A stretch of 64,000 bases of DNA from an uncultured Vampirovibrio sp. (GCA_910577515.1 CAJTLW010000002.1:124001-188000), one strand, 5' to 3'. Counted from the stretch's first letter, positions 9,149-17,258 are shown. Translations and numbers: made by a program. Notes: generated from the sequence alone by a model not told the origin.

Positions 9149-10267
9149 TTAAGCTTTTTTATTTTTCTTTTCTTTTTTACTTTTGATTTTGTTATCGACA
9201 AGAATATTATCAACAGAATATTTTGCAACAGGCTTTCTTGTTGCTCTGTCATAAAAAACCAGCCAGTGTTTATATTTTTTATTGCTTATTGTAAAAGAAA
9301 GCTTTCCTAAAACAACATCACCAGGTTCTATTTTTTTAAACCATAAAGATGTATCCCCGAAAGGCGTAGGGTAGAAAACATTTTTAATCTCATTCATTAA
9401 AGCAATATCAAATGCATAAAACATTTTATCAGACATATTGCTTATTTTTACATCCAAAGTAAGAATGTCTTCTTCGCCAAAAGGGTCTTTCTCTAAGCCA
9501 ACTTTGTTTATAGTAACATCAAGCCCTTCATAAAGCATATCCTCTTCTTTGAATGCTTCTCTTGACATAACAGGGATTTCAAGGTTTGTTACCATTTTTA
9601 TTTTTAATTCATCCCCTGGTTTTATATTTACATTTTTTCCTTTTCCCATCATGGATGAAACAAGCCCGACAGCACCTCCTAAAGCAGCACCGCCTGCAAG
9701 TGTTATACCGTTTGAAGCTATAGCGGCTTCTAATCCTAAAAGGTTGAGTGCAAAAAATCCTCCGACAACTCCGCCTGCAGTAGCTACGCCTACATGTTTT
9801 GCAACATTTTTAATGGTTCCTTTTGCAACATTTTCTTTTGTTGAAAGGCTTGCATTGATAGGAATTTGCCTACCATCAGGGGTTACAAGGTAATCAAAAA
9901 CTGTCATAATATAACCGTTTCGTCCCATGTTTTTTGGGTCTTCAACAGTTGTTACAACACCATGGATGATGCTTCCTTTTGGTACGATTACTCCTTTATT
10001 TCTTTTTCCGCCCAAGACATCTTCTGTAATTTCAGCGAAAAATTCATCCCCAATTTCTGTATAGCTGCCGTTTAATACCTGCGATACAGTCATTTTAATT
10101 TCATCGTGTTTATCCAGAATATCCACTTCGCCTGTAAAAAATTCTTTATTAAATTGCTCCCTCGTATCTGTTTGTTCAATTCCGCCTTTAAGCGAATCAG
10201 CTTCTGCCTGCTGTGCAATAAAAGGAAGGGAAAATAACATAAAACAAAGTAAAACTCTCTTCATCAT
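9149..10267 (-). CDS. Exported protein with a Gly/Ala-rich central segment, unknown function
   Basis: About 372 residues from the preferred ATG at 10267 (or 10264). The N terminus MMKRVLLCFMLFSLPF followed by AQQAEA is a clear signal peptide. A first beta-rich domain contains VIVPKGSIIHGVVT and YLVTPDGRQIPI, somewhat like the pore-type domains of VirB10/TrbI proteins, but this likeness is weak. A Gly/Ala-rich hydrophobic stretch follows (VATAGGVVGGFFAL to GGAVGLVSSMMG), then a second beta-rich domain and a very basic Lys-rich end. The frame extends upstream to a TTG at 10303, but that extension overlaps a promoter (-10 TATAAT at 10274-10279), so the shorter form is favoured; no Shine-Dalgarno is seen, so translation may be from a leaderless transcript. 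Confidence 0.75.
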   Translation of the reverse strand: MMKRVLLCFMLFSLPFIAQQAEADSLKGGIEQTDTREQFNKEFFTGEVDILDKHDEIKMTVSQVLNGSYTEIGDEFFAEITEDVLGGKRNKGVIVPKGSIIHGVVTTVEDPKNMGRNGYIMTVFDYLVTPDGRQIPINASLSTKENVAKGTIKNVAKHVGVATAGGVVGGFFALNLLGLEAAIASNGITLAGGAALGGAVGLVSSMMGKGKNVNIKPGDELKIKMVTNLEIPVMSREAFKEEDMLYEGLDVTINKVGLEKDPFGEEDILTLDVKISNMSDKMFYAFDIALMNEIKNVFYPTPFGDTSLWFKKIEPGDVVLGKLSFTISNKKYKHWLVFYDRATRKPVAKYSVDNILVDNKIKSKKEKKNKKA

Positions 10268-10273
10268 AACAAT

Positions 10274-10303
10274 ATTATACATATATCTTAAAGATTTACA
10301 CAA
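10274..10303 (-). promoter_or_regulatory. Promoter overlapping the 5' end of the exported-protein gene
   Basis: Reading the minus strand: TTGTGT (10303-10298), 18-bp spacer, TATAAT (10279-10274). The expected transcript start falls within a base or two of the ATG pair at 10267/10264, implying almost no 5' leader. Confidence 0.5.
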
Positions 10304-10357
10304 AAATAATTTAAAATGTGCTAATATTAGCCTGATGATTTTTTGGAGAATTTAATT

Positions 10358-10690
10358 TTGGGCGATTGTATTTTTTGTAAAATTGCAAATAAAGAAATTC
10401 CATCTGAATTTGTTTATGAAAACGAGCATATTGTGGCATTTAACGATATCAACCCGACTGCTCCTGTTCACATTCTTGTTATCCCGAAAAAACATGTTGA
10501 AAGTTTGAGTGAGCTTGAAGATAAGAATTTGATGGCTGAACTTTTGGATGGTGTGCGCTTAGTCACCAAAAAACTTAATATTAAAGACTACAGAACTGTA
10601 ATAAATACGGGGAAAGAAGCGGGGCAGGAAGTTTTCCATATTCATCTTCATATAATTTCAGGACGTCCTTTAAAATGGCCTCCGGGCTGA
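10358..10690 (+). CDS. HIT family nucleotide hydrolase
   Basis: A histidine-triad protein of 110 residues of the HinT type, which hydrolyses purine nucleoside phosphoramidates or AMP-lysine-like substrates. The triad is visible as HIHLHIISGRP near the C terminus, and the N-terminal CIFCKI supplies a zinc-binding cysteine pair seen in many homologues. The start is a TTG with GGAG 9 bases upstream (10345-10348); an in-frame TTG five codons earlier overlaps that site and is unlikely. The C terminus ends LKWPPG as in most HinT proteins. Downstream is a small ORF followed by 5-formyltetrahydrofolate cyclo-ligase. Confidence 0.93.
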   Translation: MGDCIFCKIANKEIPSEFVYENEHIVAFNDINPTAPVHILVIPKKHVESLSELEDKNLMAELLDGVRLVTKKLNIKDYRTVINTGKEAGQEVFHIHLHIISGRPLKWPPG

Positions 10691-10805
10691 TGTTTGCATA
10701 GTCTTTTTTATTAAGTTTTGTAAATAATTTGGGCATCGGGGCAATTTAGAAGCTTAAAAATACCTTTTATAAAATGTAGAAGGAAGTTTTATAAAAGAGT
10801 TTTTT

Positions 10806-10985
10806 ATGTATAGCGATGAAATGATGAAATATCTGTATTCCTATAATCTGCCTCAAAAAACTGATGAAACTGAGGAGAAAAAACCAAAGGGCGGAAGCAG
10901 AAACTTGCTTAATACGTTGAATAATTTTAGAAATATCTGTGCAACAGTGCCTGTTGAATTTCACCATGAACAAGGAAGAACTTAG
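10806..10985 (+). CDS. Small ORF (59 residues) overlapping the cyclo-ligase start
   Basis: A 59-codon ORF starting MYSDEMMKYLYSYNLP and containing a charged stretch TDETEEKKPKGG. AAGAG lies 6 bases before its ATG. Its last 20 bases overlap the start of the 5-formyl-THF cyclo-ligase gene, which itself has no good ribosome site, so translation of this ORF may feed ribosomes to the downstream gene. Length and codon use look reasonable for a real small gene, but I recognise no family; a pure translational-coupling leader is an alternative. Confidence 0.5.
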   Translation: MYSDEMMKYLYSYNLPQKTDETEEKKPKGGSRNLLNTLNNFRNICATVPVEFHHEQGRT

Positions 10986-11526
10986 AAAATATTATAAACA
11001 AAAGCGGGATGAGCTTTATAAAGCTGGCTGTATCTTTAATATTTCGAATTCAATTGTCAAAAAAATTGCTGAAAGTGAATATTTTAAATCTGCAAAAAAT
11101 ATTATGCTTTTTTATCCAAAAGGCTCTGAATTAAACCTTTTGGAACTTTTAAAATTTAAGGATAAAAATTTTTACATGCCCGTATGCAAAGAGGGTGAAA
11201 TTGTTGTTTGCCCTTATAAAGAAGGTGATAAGCTTATTTTGAACGGGTATGGAATTTATGAACCTGAAACTTCACCTGTAAAAGATTTAAGTATTCTTGA
11301 TATTATAATAACTCCGGCACTTTGTGCGGATATTAACTGCCAAAGAATCGGCTACGGTAAAGGTTATTACGATAGGTTTTTTGCAAATAAAAATCTCAAG
11401 GCTAAGAAAATCATTGTTGTACCAAAAGAATGCCTTGTGAATTCCATTCCTTGCGAAGATTTTGATAAACCCTGTGATTTAATTATAACACAGGATAAAA
11501 CTATTGAAGACCCTAAACAAAGCTAA
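10966..11526 (+). CDS. 5-formyltetrahydrofolate cyclo-ligase family protein
   Basis: An enzyme of 186 residues that converts 5-formyl-THF to 5,10-methenyl-THF with ATP, returning folate to the one-carbon pool. The signature CQRIGYGKGYYDRFF (about residues 126-140) is clear and the basic N terminus NKEELRKYYKQKRDEL is typical. I prefer the ATG at 10966 over an in-frame start 27 bases upstream, because the family begins here; there is no Shine-Dalgarno, and the start lies inside the preceding small ORF. The gene converges on the CHAP-domain gene, whose 3' end is 2 bases away. Confidence 0.92.
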   Translation: MNKEELRKYYKQKRDELYKAGCIFNISNSIVKKIAESEYFKSAKNIMLFYPKGSELNLLELLKFKDKNFYMPVCKEGEIVVCPYKEGDKLILNGYGIYEPETSPVKDLSILDIIITPALCADINCQRIGYGKGYYDRFFANKNLKAKKIIVVPKECLVNSIPCEDFDKPCDLIITQDKTIEDPKQS

Positions 11527-11528
11527 TT

Positions 11529-12581
11529 TTAGGTCATTTTTATAAACCCTGTTAATTTGTTATCGTTGGCACTGTAGTGCCTGTTTTTAACAGCATCGCT
11601 TGAATTTCCTTCAACGGTATCATAACTACCGTCAGGATAAACTTTGGTAACAATCCCTGTGTGCGATGCCCCGTTTTCTTTTTGAATTAAAATGTCGCCG
11701 GGCTTTATTTCTTTTGCAATAATTTGCGCTTTATCGGCCTTCCCTGCCGTTTGAAGGAATGTGCCGTTTGATTTGCTCCATTCCATAAGCCCTGAAACTG
11801 AAGATGAGCCAAAGCCGCTTGGAACCCCCTTGCCTGTGGATTCACATGCCATTTTAACAATTGACGTTACAAAATCAGCGCACCAGTGTTGTGAAACACC
11901 GTTTGAAAACGCTGCATTGCCTTCTGCATCACTATTTATAACCCCTACAAAAGAATTACCCAATGTTGCAATAATATCGCCCATCCCCATATCATCCGTA
12001 ATTGCGCCTGATGTATTTGTAAGGGCGGTTTGAATGTTCTGTGCAGCCTGTTTTTGGCTTATAATGTCATTTATTTTATCAATATTTTCCTGAGCCTGTA
12101 CCCTGCTTTCTTGAAGTGCGGTTTCAAGGTTTTCAATATTAAATAAAATTGATGTAATATCATTCATGATAGACATTTTTTGATTATTCAACTGGCTAAG
12201 ACCGGACATAACAGCTTGTGTGTCGCCTCCCGCAAAAAGCTGTTGTGTTATTGAGCGCCTTTGTAAATCAAGGGTTTCAAGCTGTTTGTTTAATTGTTCA
12301 ATTTGTTTATAACAGTTTTCAATTTTATCAGCATATTTTTTTTCTGATTTTTGAAGCTCTAAATCTACTTTATCGAGAGCCTCTTCTTCCTCAGTTTTCC
12401 CGGTATCTTCGGTTTCATTAATTTCATCAATTTCTTCATCAAAATCTAACTCTTGAAGCTCATCTTCGGCAGTGGTTTTTACAGTTGTATTTGTTTTGGC
12501 ATCATTTTGAACACCTGCTTTGTTGCTGTCTGCAGATGTGGTTTTATATACGGGGTTTTGCGGATTTATTCCATTTATCAT
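11529..12581 (-). CDS. CHAP-domain cell-wall hydrolase with coiled coil (paralogue 1)
   Basis: 350 residues. The N terminus MINGINPQNPVYK is polar and has no Sec signal. An acidic low-complexity stretch (about 40-70) is followed by a coiled coil (about 70-170, with LDLQRRSITQQL and AGG). The C-terminal third is a CHAP (amidase/endopeptidase) domain: the catalytic cysteine is in HWCADFVTSIV, the histidine in GASHTGIV, and a third polar residue in TVEGNSSD. AAGGAG lies 5 bases before the ATG. It is in tandem with a paralogue 13 bases upstream, sharing the coiled-coil features and the CHAP domain. The likely role is cutting peptidoglycan peptides or cross-links; how it is exported is unclear. 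Confidence 0.88.
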   Translation of the reverse strand: MINGINPQNPVYKTTSADSNKAGVQNDAKTNTTVKTTAEDELQELDFDEEIDEINETEDTGKTEEEEALDKVDLELQKSEKKYADKIENCYKQIEQLNKQLETLDLQRRSITQQLFAGGDTQAVMSGLSQLNNQKMSIMNDITSILFNIENLETALQESRVQAQENIDKINDIISQKQAAQNIQTALTNTSGAITDDMGMGDIIATLGNSFVGVINSDAEGNAAFSNGVSQHWCADFVTSIVKMACESTGKGVPSGFGSSSVSGLMEWSKSNGTFLQTAGKADKAQIIAKEIKPGDILIQKENGASHTGIVTKVYPDGSYDTVEGNSSDAVKNRHYSANDNKLTGFIKMT

Positions 12582-12594
12582 CCTTGCTCCTTTT

Positions 12595-13569
12595 TTAAGA
12601 AAGTCCGCTTAATCTGACATAGCCATTTATTGTTTTTGGCGCTCTGATTTTTGTTTCAACACAGCTGCTTCCCGCTGCTCCTGTTGTGTTGCCTTCAACG
12701 GTATTAATTGTCCCGTCAGCGTTTTTAGAGATAAATATCCCTACATGGGATGCTCCGCCATCACCATCCCAGTCAAAAATTACTAGATCCCCGGGCTGCA
12801 GCGTATCGGGGTTTGTTGTCCAGCTGCCATTACCTTGTGACCAGCTTCTAATTGAACCGCATCCTGCAGTATTTGAACATGTATTTATAAAATCACCAGG
12901 AATGTTATCTTTTCCGTAGGTCTCACCTAAAATAAACGTTACAAAATCTGCACACCATAGCCCGTCATCAAAACGGTATCCTTTTGATTGCATAATACTT
13001 TTCATCTGGCTTTGCGATTTATCATCATATTTTAATGCAGTGTTTATAACCCCTTTGCCATCTTCTGAGGCACCTTCTCTGAATTTAAATTTACTTGCAT
13101 CAGCGCTTATGCCGCCATTGCTTGCAAATTCCATAGTAGAGGCTTCTAAATCTGTTTCATAACTCAACATTGTTATGTAAACTTTGTTGATGTTGTCATA
13201 AGTAGAATTTATGCTGCTTCTGATTGATTGCATGCTTTGCATAACGGCCGCAATGTCGCTGCCGCCTGCCGCAAGCTGTTGCGTGGTGCTTCTGAGGTTC
13301 GCCCGAAGGCTGTCAAGCTGCCTGTATAAAGTTTCTAATTGCCTGTTGCAGGTGTCCATCCTCTGATTTATGATTTTTTCTTCATTTGTGGTTTCATCGT
13401 CTTCTTCAAAAGTTTGAAGCGAATCTTCCTCTTCGTTGATGGTTTTTGTAACACCGTTTGCCGTGTATGTAACCACGGGTTTCTTGTCTTTATTTTCAGT
13501 CTGCTTTGCGCCATCTGCCTGCTTTGTATTGACAGGTTCGCTTGGGCCGCCTATGCCATTAATTGCCAT
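12595..13569 (-). CDS. CHAP-domain cell-wall hydrolase with coiled coil (paralogue 2)
   Basis: About 324 residues from the ATG at 13569, where AGGAAG precedes by 10 bases; the frame opens further upstream but without a site. The start MAINGIGGPSEPVNTK resembles that of the downstream paralogue. After an acidic stretch, a coiled coil (about 65-145) contains LRSTTQQLAAGG, close to the ITQQLFAGG of the partner. The C-terminal CHAP domain has the catalytic cysteine in LWCADFVTFIL, the histidine in GASHVGIF and NTVEGNTTG. No signal peptide or membrane segment is visible. The two genes probably form one unit divergent from rubrerythrin. Confidence 0.88.
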   Translation of the reverse strand: MAINGIGGPSEPVNTKQADGAKQTENKDKKPVVTYTANGVTKTINEEEDSLQTFEEDDETTNEEKIINQRMDTCNRQLETLYRQLDSLRANLRSTTQQLAAGGSDIAAVMQSMQSIRSSINSTYDNINKVYITMLSYETDLEASTMEFASNGGISADASKFKFREGASEDGKGVINTALKYDDKSQSQMKSIMQSKGYRFDDGLWCADFVTFILGETYGKDNIPGDFINTCSNTAGCGSIRSWSQGNGSWTTNPDTLQPGDLVIFDWDGDGGASHVGIFISKNADGTINTVEGNTTGAAGSSCVETKIRAPKTINGYVRLSGLS

Positions 13570-13676
13570 CTTGGTTTGTCTTCCTTTTAAATGCTTAAAT
13601 ATTGCCACACTGTATTTATACTATCGGCAATTGTGCCAAAAACTTTAAAGTTTACGCTTAAAAGAAAGGAGGATTT

Positions 13677-14264
13677 ATGAAGAAATCTTTACAAAATACA
13701 AAAACAAGGGAAAATTTACTTAAAGCCTTTGCAGGAGAATCAATGGGCAGAATGAGATACACTTATTTTGCAAAAGCTGCAAAAGAAGAAGGCTACATTC
13801 AAATTTCCAATATCTTTTTAGAAACTGCAGAAAATGAAAAAGCACACGCTAAAAGATTTTTCAGATTTCTTGGAGAAGAAAACACGGGTGGCATCATAAA
13901 AGAAGCACATTATCCAATTGGTTTATCTGATAAAACCCTTGAAAATCTTCGCTTTGCAGCAGATGGTGAAAAAGAAGAAAACACAGTTCTTTACCCCTCT
14001 TTTGCAAAAATAGCTAAAGAAGAAGGCTTTAAAGATATTGCAGAATGTTTTTTAGAAACAACAAAAGTAGAAAAAATCCACGAAGAACGCTACAGAAAAT
14101 TAATTGAAAACATTGAAGAAGATAAAGTCTTTAAGCGTGATAAAGAAATTATCTGGAAATGTTTAAACTGCGGTTACCATTATTACGGGAAAGAAGCGCC
14201 TGAAAGATGTCCTTCATGCCTTCATAAACAGGAATATTTTGAAGTTTATTGCCAAAACTTTTAA
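13677..14264 (+). CDS. rbr: Rubrerythrin
   Basis: 195 residues. The N-terminal ferritin-like diiron domain has the typical ENLLKAFAGESMGRMRY, AENEKAHAKRF and KVEKIHEERY helices carrying the Glu/His ligands; the C-terminal rubredoxin-type domain has CLNCGY and CPSC cysteine pairs (about residues 162-182). It reduces hydrogen peroxide in anaerobes and microaerophiles, with electrons from rubredoxin or NAD(P)H systems. AAAGGAGG, a near-perfect ribosome site, lies 5-6 bases before the ATG. Followed by a terminator, so it is a single-gene unit. Confidence 0.97.
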   Translation: MKKSLQNTKTRENLLKAFAGESMGRMRYTYFAKAAKEEGYIQISNIFLETAENEKAHAKRFFRFLGEENTGGIIKEAHYPIGLSDKTLENLRFAADGEKEENTVLYPSFAKIAKEEGFKDIAECFLETTKVEKIHEERYRKLIENIEEDKVFKRDKEIIWKCLNCGYHYYGKEAPERCPSCLHKQEYFEVYCQNF

Positions 14265-14270
14265 TTGATT

Positions 14271-14302
14271 TTAAAAAGCTCCTGTAACAAGGGGCTTTTT
14301 AA
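14271..14302 (+). terminator. Intrinsic terminator after rubrerythrin
   Basis: Stem TTAAAAAGCTCC (14271-14282) pairs with GGGGCTTTTTAA (14291-14302) with one G-U pair; loop of 8. Confidence 0.7.
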
Positions 14303-14344
14303 ATATTGTACATTAAAATTTGTTTATACTAAAATAGACTTATT

Positions 14345-15352
14345 ATGAAAGTTTATTTAGGAATAGATGTAGGCTCTGTTACAACAAAGCTTGCAGTTGT
14401 GGATGAAAATGGAAAATATGTAGACAGCTTTATGTTGAGGACTGCAGGGCAGCCTGTAAAAGCTGTTCAAAACGGCTTAGCTGAGCTTCTTAAAAAATCA
14501 ACAATAGATTATGAAGTATGCCAAGTGGGTACAACAGGTTCTGGCAGAAACCTTGCAGGTGCGCTTGTCGGTGCCGATGTTATTAAAAATGAAATCACTG
14601 CTCACGCTGTTGCAGCTTCAATTATAGTCCCGGGGGTTCAAACGATTTTAGAAATCGGCGGTCAGGATAGTAAAATAATTATTTTAAGAGATGGCATCGT
14701 TACTGATTTTGCCATGAATACAGTATGTGCAGCAGGTACAGGAAGCTTTCTAGACCAGCAGGCAGGCAGATTAAACGTTAAAATTGAAGATTTTGGCACA
14801 ATTGCGCTTCAGTCTTCTTCCCCTGCAAGGATTGCAGGCCGTTGCGGTGTTTTTGCAGAATCTGATTTAATTCACAAACAACAATTAGGTTATCCTGTTG
14901 AAGACCTTCTCTACGGGCTTTGTCAGGCTTTAGTTAGAAATTATTTATCAAACCTTGCTCTTGGTAAAGAATTATTGCCTACAATTACTTTCCAGGGCGG
15001 GGTTGCAACAAATAAAGGTATGGTAAAAGCATTTCAGGATGCTTTAGGCTGCGAAATTGTTGTTCCTCCGAATCACCAGACAATGGGTGCAATAGGAGCA
15101 GCATTCCTTGCTATGGAACACCATCAATATACAAATGCTGAAACTAAATTCAAAGGCTGGCAGACAAAAGATATGCACTTTAATTCAATTACCTGCACCT
15201 GCAACGGGTGTTCAAATAATTGTGAAGTGATATCAATTGTTGAAGGTGATATTGAACCGTTACCAGCAGGAGTTGAACATAAAATCTCTGATGTTAAAGG
15301 AAACCTTATAGCACGCTGGGGCGGCACCTGTGGTAAATGGGATATAGGGTAA
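14345..15352 (+). CDS. BadF/BadG/BcrA/BcrD-type ATPase, 2-hydroxyacyl-CoA dehydratase activase
   Basis: 335 residues of the acetate-kinase/Hsp70-fold family that includes activators of 2-hydroxyacyl-CoA dehydratases and benzoyl-CoA reductases. The phosphate-binding GIDVGSVTTK is at residues 6-15, the second motif is GGQDSKII, and the [4Fe-4S]-binding cysteines of the activator dimer are in NTVCAAGTGSFLD and GRCGVFAESD. The final 60 residues add a cysteine group, CTCNGCSNNC, not found in the classic 260-residue activators; similar tails occur in the larger activase-like family. No dehydratase subunits are nearby, so the target is unknown. The ATG has no Shine-Dalgarno and TATACT (14325-14330) lies 14 bases upstream, implying a very short leader. 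Confidence 0.88.
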   Translation: MKVYLGIDVGSVTTKLAVVDENGKYVDSFMLRTAGQPVKAVQNGLAELLKKSTIDYEVCQVGTTGSGRNLAGALVGADVIKNEITAHAVAASIIVPGVQTILEIGGQDSKIIILRDGIVTDFAMNTVCAAGTGSFLDQQAGRLNVKIEDFGTIALQSSSPARIAGRCGVFAESDLIHKQQLGYPVEDLLYGLCQALVRNYLSNLALGKELLPTITFQGGVATNKGMVKAFQDALGCEIVVPPNHQTMGAIGAAFLAMEHHQYTNAETKFKGWQTKDMHFNSITCTCNGCSNNCEVISIVEGDIEPLPAGVEHKISDVKGNLIARWGGTCGKWDIG

Positions 15353-15455
15353 AAATATTTTAAGATTTAATAGCGTGATGTGCTTCAACTTTTACTATAA
15401 GTTGTAGGGTGCAATTTATTGCACCATAATGAATAATTCCGGTTTTCCAAAACAT

Positions 15456-15484
15456 TTGCCCCTCCTTAAAAATACCGTTATAAT
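15456..15484 (+). promoter_or_regulatory. Promoter of the 39-residue membrane peptide gene
   Basis: TTGCCC (15456-15461), 17-bp spacer, perfect TATAAT (15479-15484), 18 bp before the ATG at 15503. The stretch before it, 15353-15455, holds no gene I can support. Confidence 0.65.
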
Positions 15485-15502
15485 GCTTAAGGAGATTGAA
15501 TA

Positions 15503-15622
15503 ATGGATATAGTAAATGAAATTCTACGCTGGGTGACACTATTTTGTCTTATTTATGTTGGACACGTGTTTTGCAAAAGTTTGACTATTCCCCCTGAATA
15601 CCGTACAAATGACAAAAAGTAA
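15503..15622 (+). CDS. Small single-span membrane protein (39 residues)
   Basis: A 39-codon ORF starting MDIVNEILRW, with one hydrophobic segment (about residues 9-24, VTLFCLIYVGHVFC) and a polar C terminus ending RTNDKK. It is supported by a consensus promoter, AAGGAG 8 bases before the ATG, and a terminator right after the stop, so it is very likely a true, independently transcribed small gene. I do not recognise a family; the function is unknown. Confidence 0.7.
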   Translation: MDIVNEILRWVTLFCLIYVGHVFCKSLTIPPEYRTNDKK

Positions 15623-15644
15623 CCCTTAAAAATTTTTAAAAACA

Positions 15645-15674
15645 AAAAGCCTTGGAAATGAAACCAAGGCTTTT
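15645..15674. terminator. Bidirectional intrinsic terminator
   Basis: Perfect 11-bp stem AAAAGCCTTGG (15645-15655) with CCAAGGCTTTT (15664-15674), loop of 8. It separates the small membrane protein gene from the converging aminotransferase gene. Confidence 0.8.
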
Positions 15675-15694
15675 AAATCTTTATAATGACTACT

Positions 15695-16813
15695 TTACAC
15701 TGCCGCCATAGTCTTTTCAACACATTCAATCAGTGTTTTTGCAACTGTTCTTTGTTCTTCTTCTGTTATTTCTGCAAACATAGGAAGTGACAATACAAGT
15801 TTTGTATCACATTCTGTATGCGGCAAAAGCCCTTCTTTTAGCCCAAGATAGCTATGTACTTTTTGTAAATGCAAAGGTACAGGGTAATAAATCATAGCGC
15901 CAATACCGGCTTCTTGAAGCAATTTATGAACATCATCCCTGTTTGGAACTTTTACCGTATATTGGTGATAAACTGCATAAACGTTATCAATTTCTTTTGG
16001 TGTTTCAATGTTTTTAGCATCTTTGAAAAGCTCATTATAATAAGCTGCATGTGCGCGTCTTGCTTTGTTCCAATCATTTATGTAGTTTAATTTTACTCTT
16101 AAAATTGCAGCCTGAATTTCATCTAACCTTGAATTTACACCAATTTCATCATGGTAATAACGAACAGCTCCGCCATGGTTTCTAAGCGCAATCATTCTGT
16201 TTTTAAGGGTTTCTGAATTTGTAACAGCTAAGCCGCCATCGCCCATTGTGCCAAGGTTTTTGGTCGGGTAAAAACTAAAGCATCCAATATCGCCAAAACT
16301 TCCGACTTTTTTACCTTTAAATTCGGCGCCAATAGCCTGACAGCAATCTTCAATAACATAAAGATTATGTTTTTTAGCGATTGCCATAATCTTATCCATA
16401 TCGCAAGGCTGTCCGTAAAGGTGAACAGGCAATATAGCTTTGGTTTTAGAGGTGATTTTTTCTTCAATTAAATCAGCATCCATATTAAATGTATCAGGGT
16501 TAATATCAACAAAAACAGGTGTAGCTCCGACAATGCCGATAGCTTCAGTTGTTGCAACAAATGTAAAAGCAACAGTAATTACTTCATCACCTTTGCCGAT
16601 ATCCAAAGCTCTTAAAGCCAAATGTAGTGCGTCTGTTCCTGAATTCAGTGCTACAGAATATTTTGCGCCGACAAAATCGGCCATCTCTTGTTCAAAAGCC
16701 TTGTTATGTTTGCCCAAAATATATGAGCCGCTTCTCATAACATCTATTACTTCTTTTTCAACCTCATTTTGGATTGTGGCATATTGCCTTTTTGAATCAA
16801 TAATCGGTATCAT
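15695..16813 (-). CDS. DegT/DnrJ/EryC1/StrS-family PLP aminotransferase
   Basis: 372 residues of the nucleotide-sugar aminotransferase family, which converts keto sugars on a nucleotide carrier to amino sugars for surface polysaccharides. Visible are the N-terminal ALNSGTDALHLALRAL, the cofactor-binding VIEDCCQAIGAEFKGKKVG, and the PLP lysine in FSFYPTKNLGTMGDGG (about residue 187), followed by RNHGG and GVNSRLDEIQAAIL. The first methionine (16813) has GAGGGGG-type purines just upstream. No other sugar-modification genes are adjacent, so its product sugar cannot be named. Confidence 0.93.
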   Translation of the reverse strand: MIPIIDSKRQYATIQNEVEKEVIDVMRSGSYILGKHNKAFEQEMADFVGAKYSVALNSGTDALHLALRALDIGKGDEVITVAFTFVATTEAIGIVGATPVFVDINPDTFNMDADLIEEKITSKTKAILPVHLYGQPCDMDKIMAIAKKHNLYVIEDCCQAIGAEFKGKKVGSFGDIGCFSFYPTKNLGTMGDGGLAVTNSETLKNRMIALRNHGGAVRYYHDEIGVNSRLDEIQAAILRVKLNYINDWNKARRAHAAYYNELFKDAKNIETPKEIDNVYAVYHQYTVKVPNRDDVHKLLQEAGIGAMIYYPVPLHLQKVHSYLGLKEGLLPHTECDTKLVLSLPMFAEITEEEQRTVAKTLIECVEKTMAAV

Positions 16814-16902
16814 AAAATCCCCCTCTATTCTCTTGGTTTAACTATATCTTAGCATAAGTTTGGGGTGTCTTAATAAAATCTTAATTTTATGGCTATCAGG
16901 GG

Positions 16903-17133
16903 CTATTTGATTATTTTATCCGGGTGTGTTTTTTTAACAAATTGAATTTCATACCCTAAAATTTCGGCTATATCAAACATTTCATCATAGCTCACAGTTC
17001 CGTTTTTGAGCCTTGTTGAAAAAGAGTTTCTGGGGTAAGTTTTATTTCTCAAGGCTGAAAGCTTTTCTAAAACCTTTGTTATAGAAGTTCCTTCATTCAC
17101 GGTCAACAATTTTAATATTCTGCGACATTCCAT
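16903..17133 (-). CDS. Small helix-turn-helix-like protein
   Basis: 76 residues. The segment TSITKVLEKLSAL followed by SFSTRLKNGTVSYDEMFDIAEILGYEIQFV has the spacing of an XRE/lambda-repressor-like helix-turn-helix fold, as seen in many small phage and chromosomal regulators. It lies upstream of, and divergent from, the large glycine-rich pilin-like gene, so it could regulate that gene, but this is inference. The ATG at 17133 has no strong ribosome site. Confidence 0.6.
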   Translation of the reverse strand: MECRRILKLLTVNEGTSITKVLEKLSALRNKTYPRNSFSTRLKNGTVSYDEMFDIAEILGYEIQFVKKTHPDKIIK

Positions 17134-17153
17134 TTAATAATTGTATTTTTATA

Positions 17154-17181
17154 TTGACAATTTGTTAATTTTTGGTAATCT
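17154..17181 (+). promoter_or_regulatory. Promoter of the glycine-rich pilin-like gene
   Basis: Consensus TTGACA (17154-17159), 16-bp spacer, TAATCT (17176-17181). This leaves a leader of roughly 70 very AT-rich bases (17188-17258) before the strong AAGGAGG at 17244-17250. Confidence 0.5.
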
Positions 17182-17258
17182 TATTTAATATAATAAATAT
17201 TTATTAATTATAATAAATAAGATGTTGATATTTTGCATTACCCAAGGAGGTAATATTT

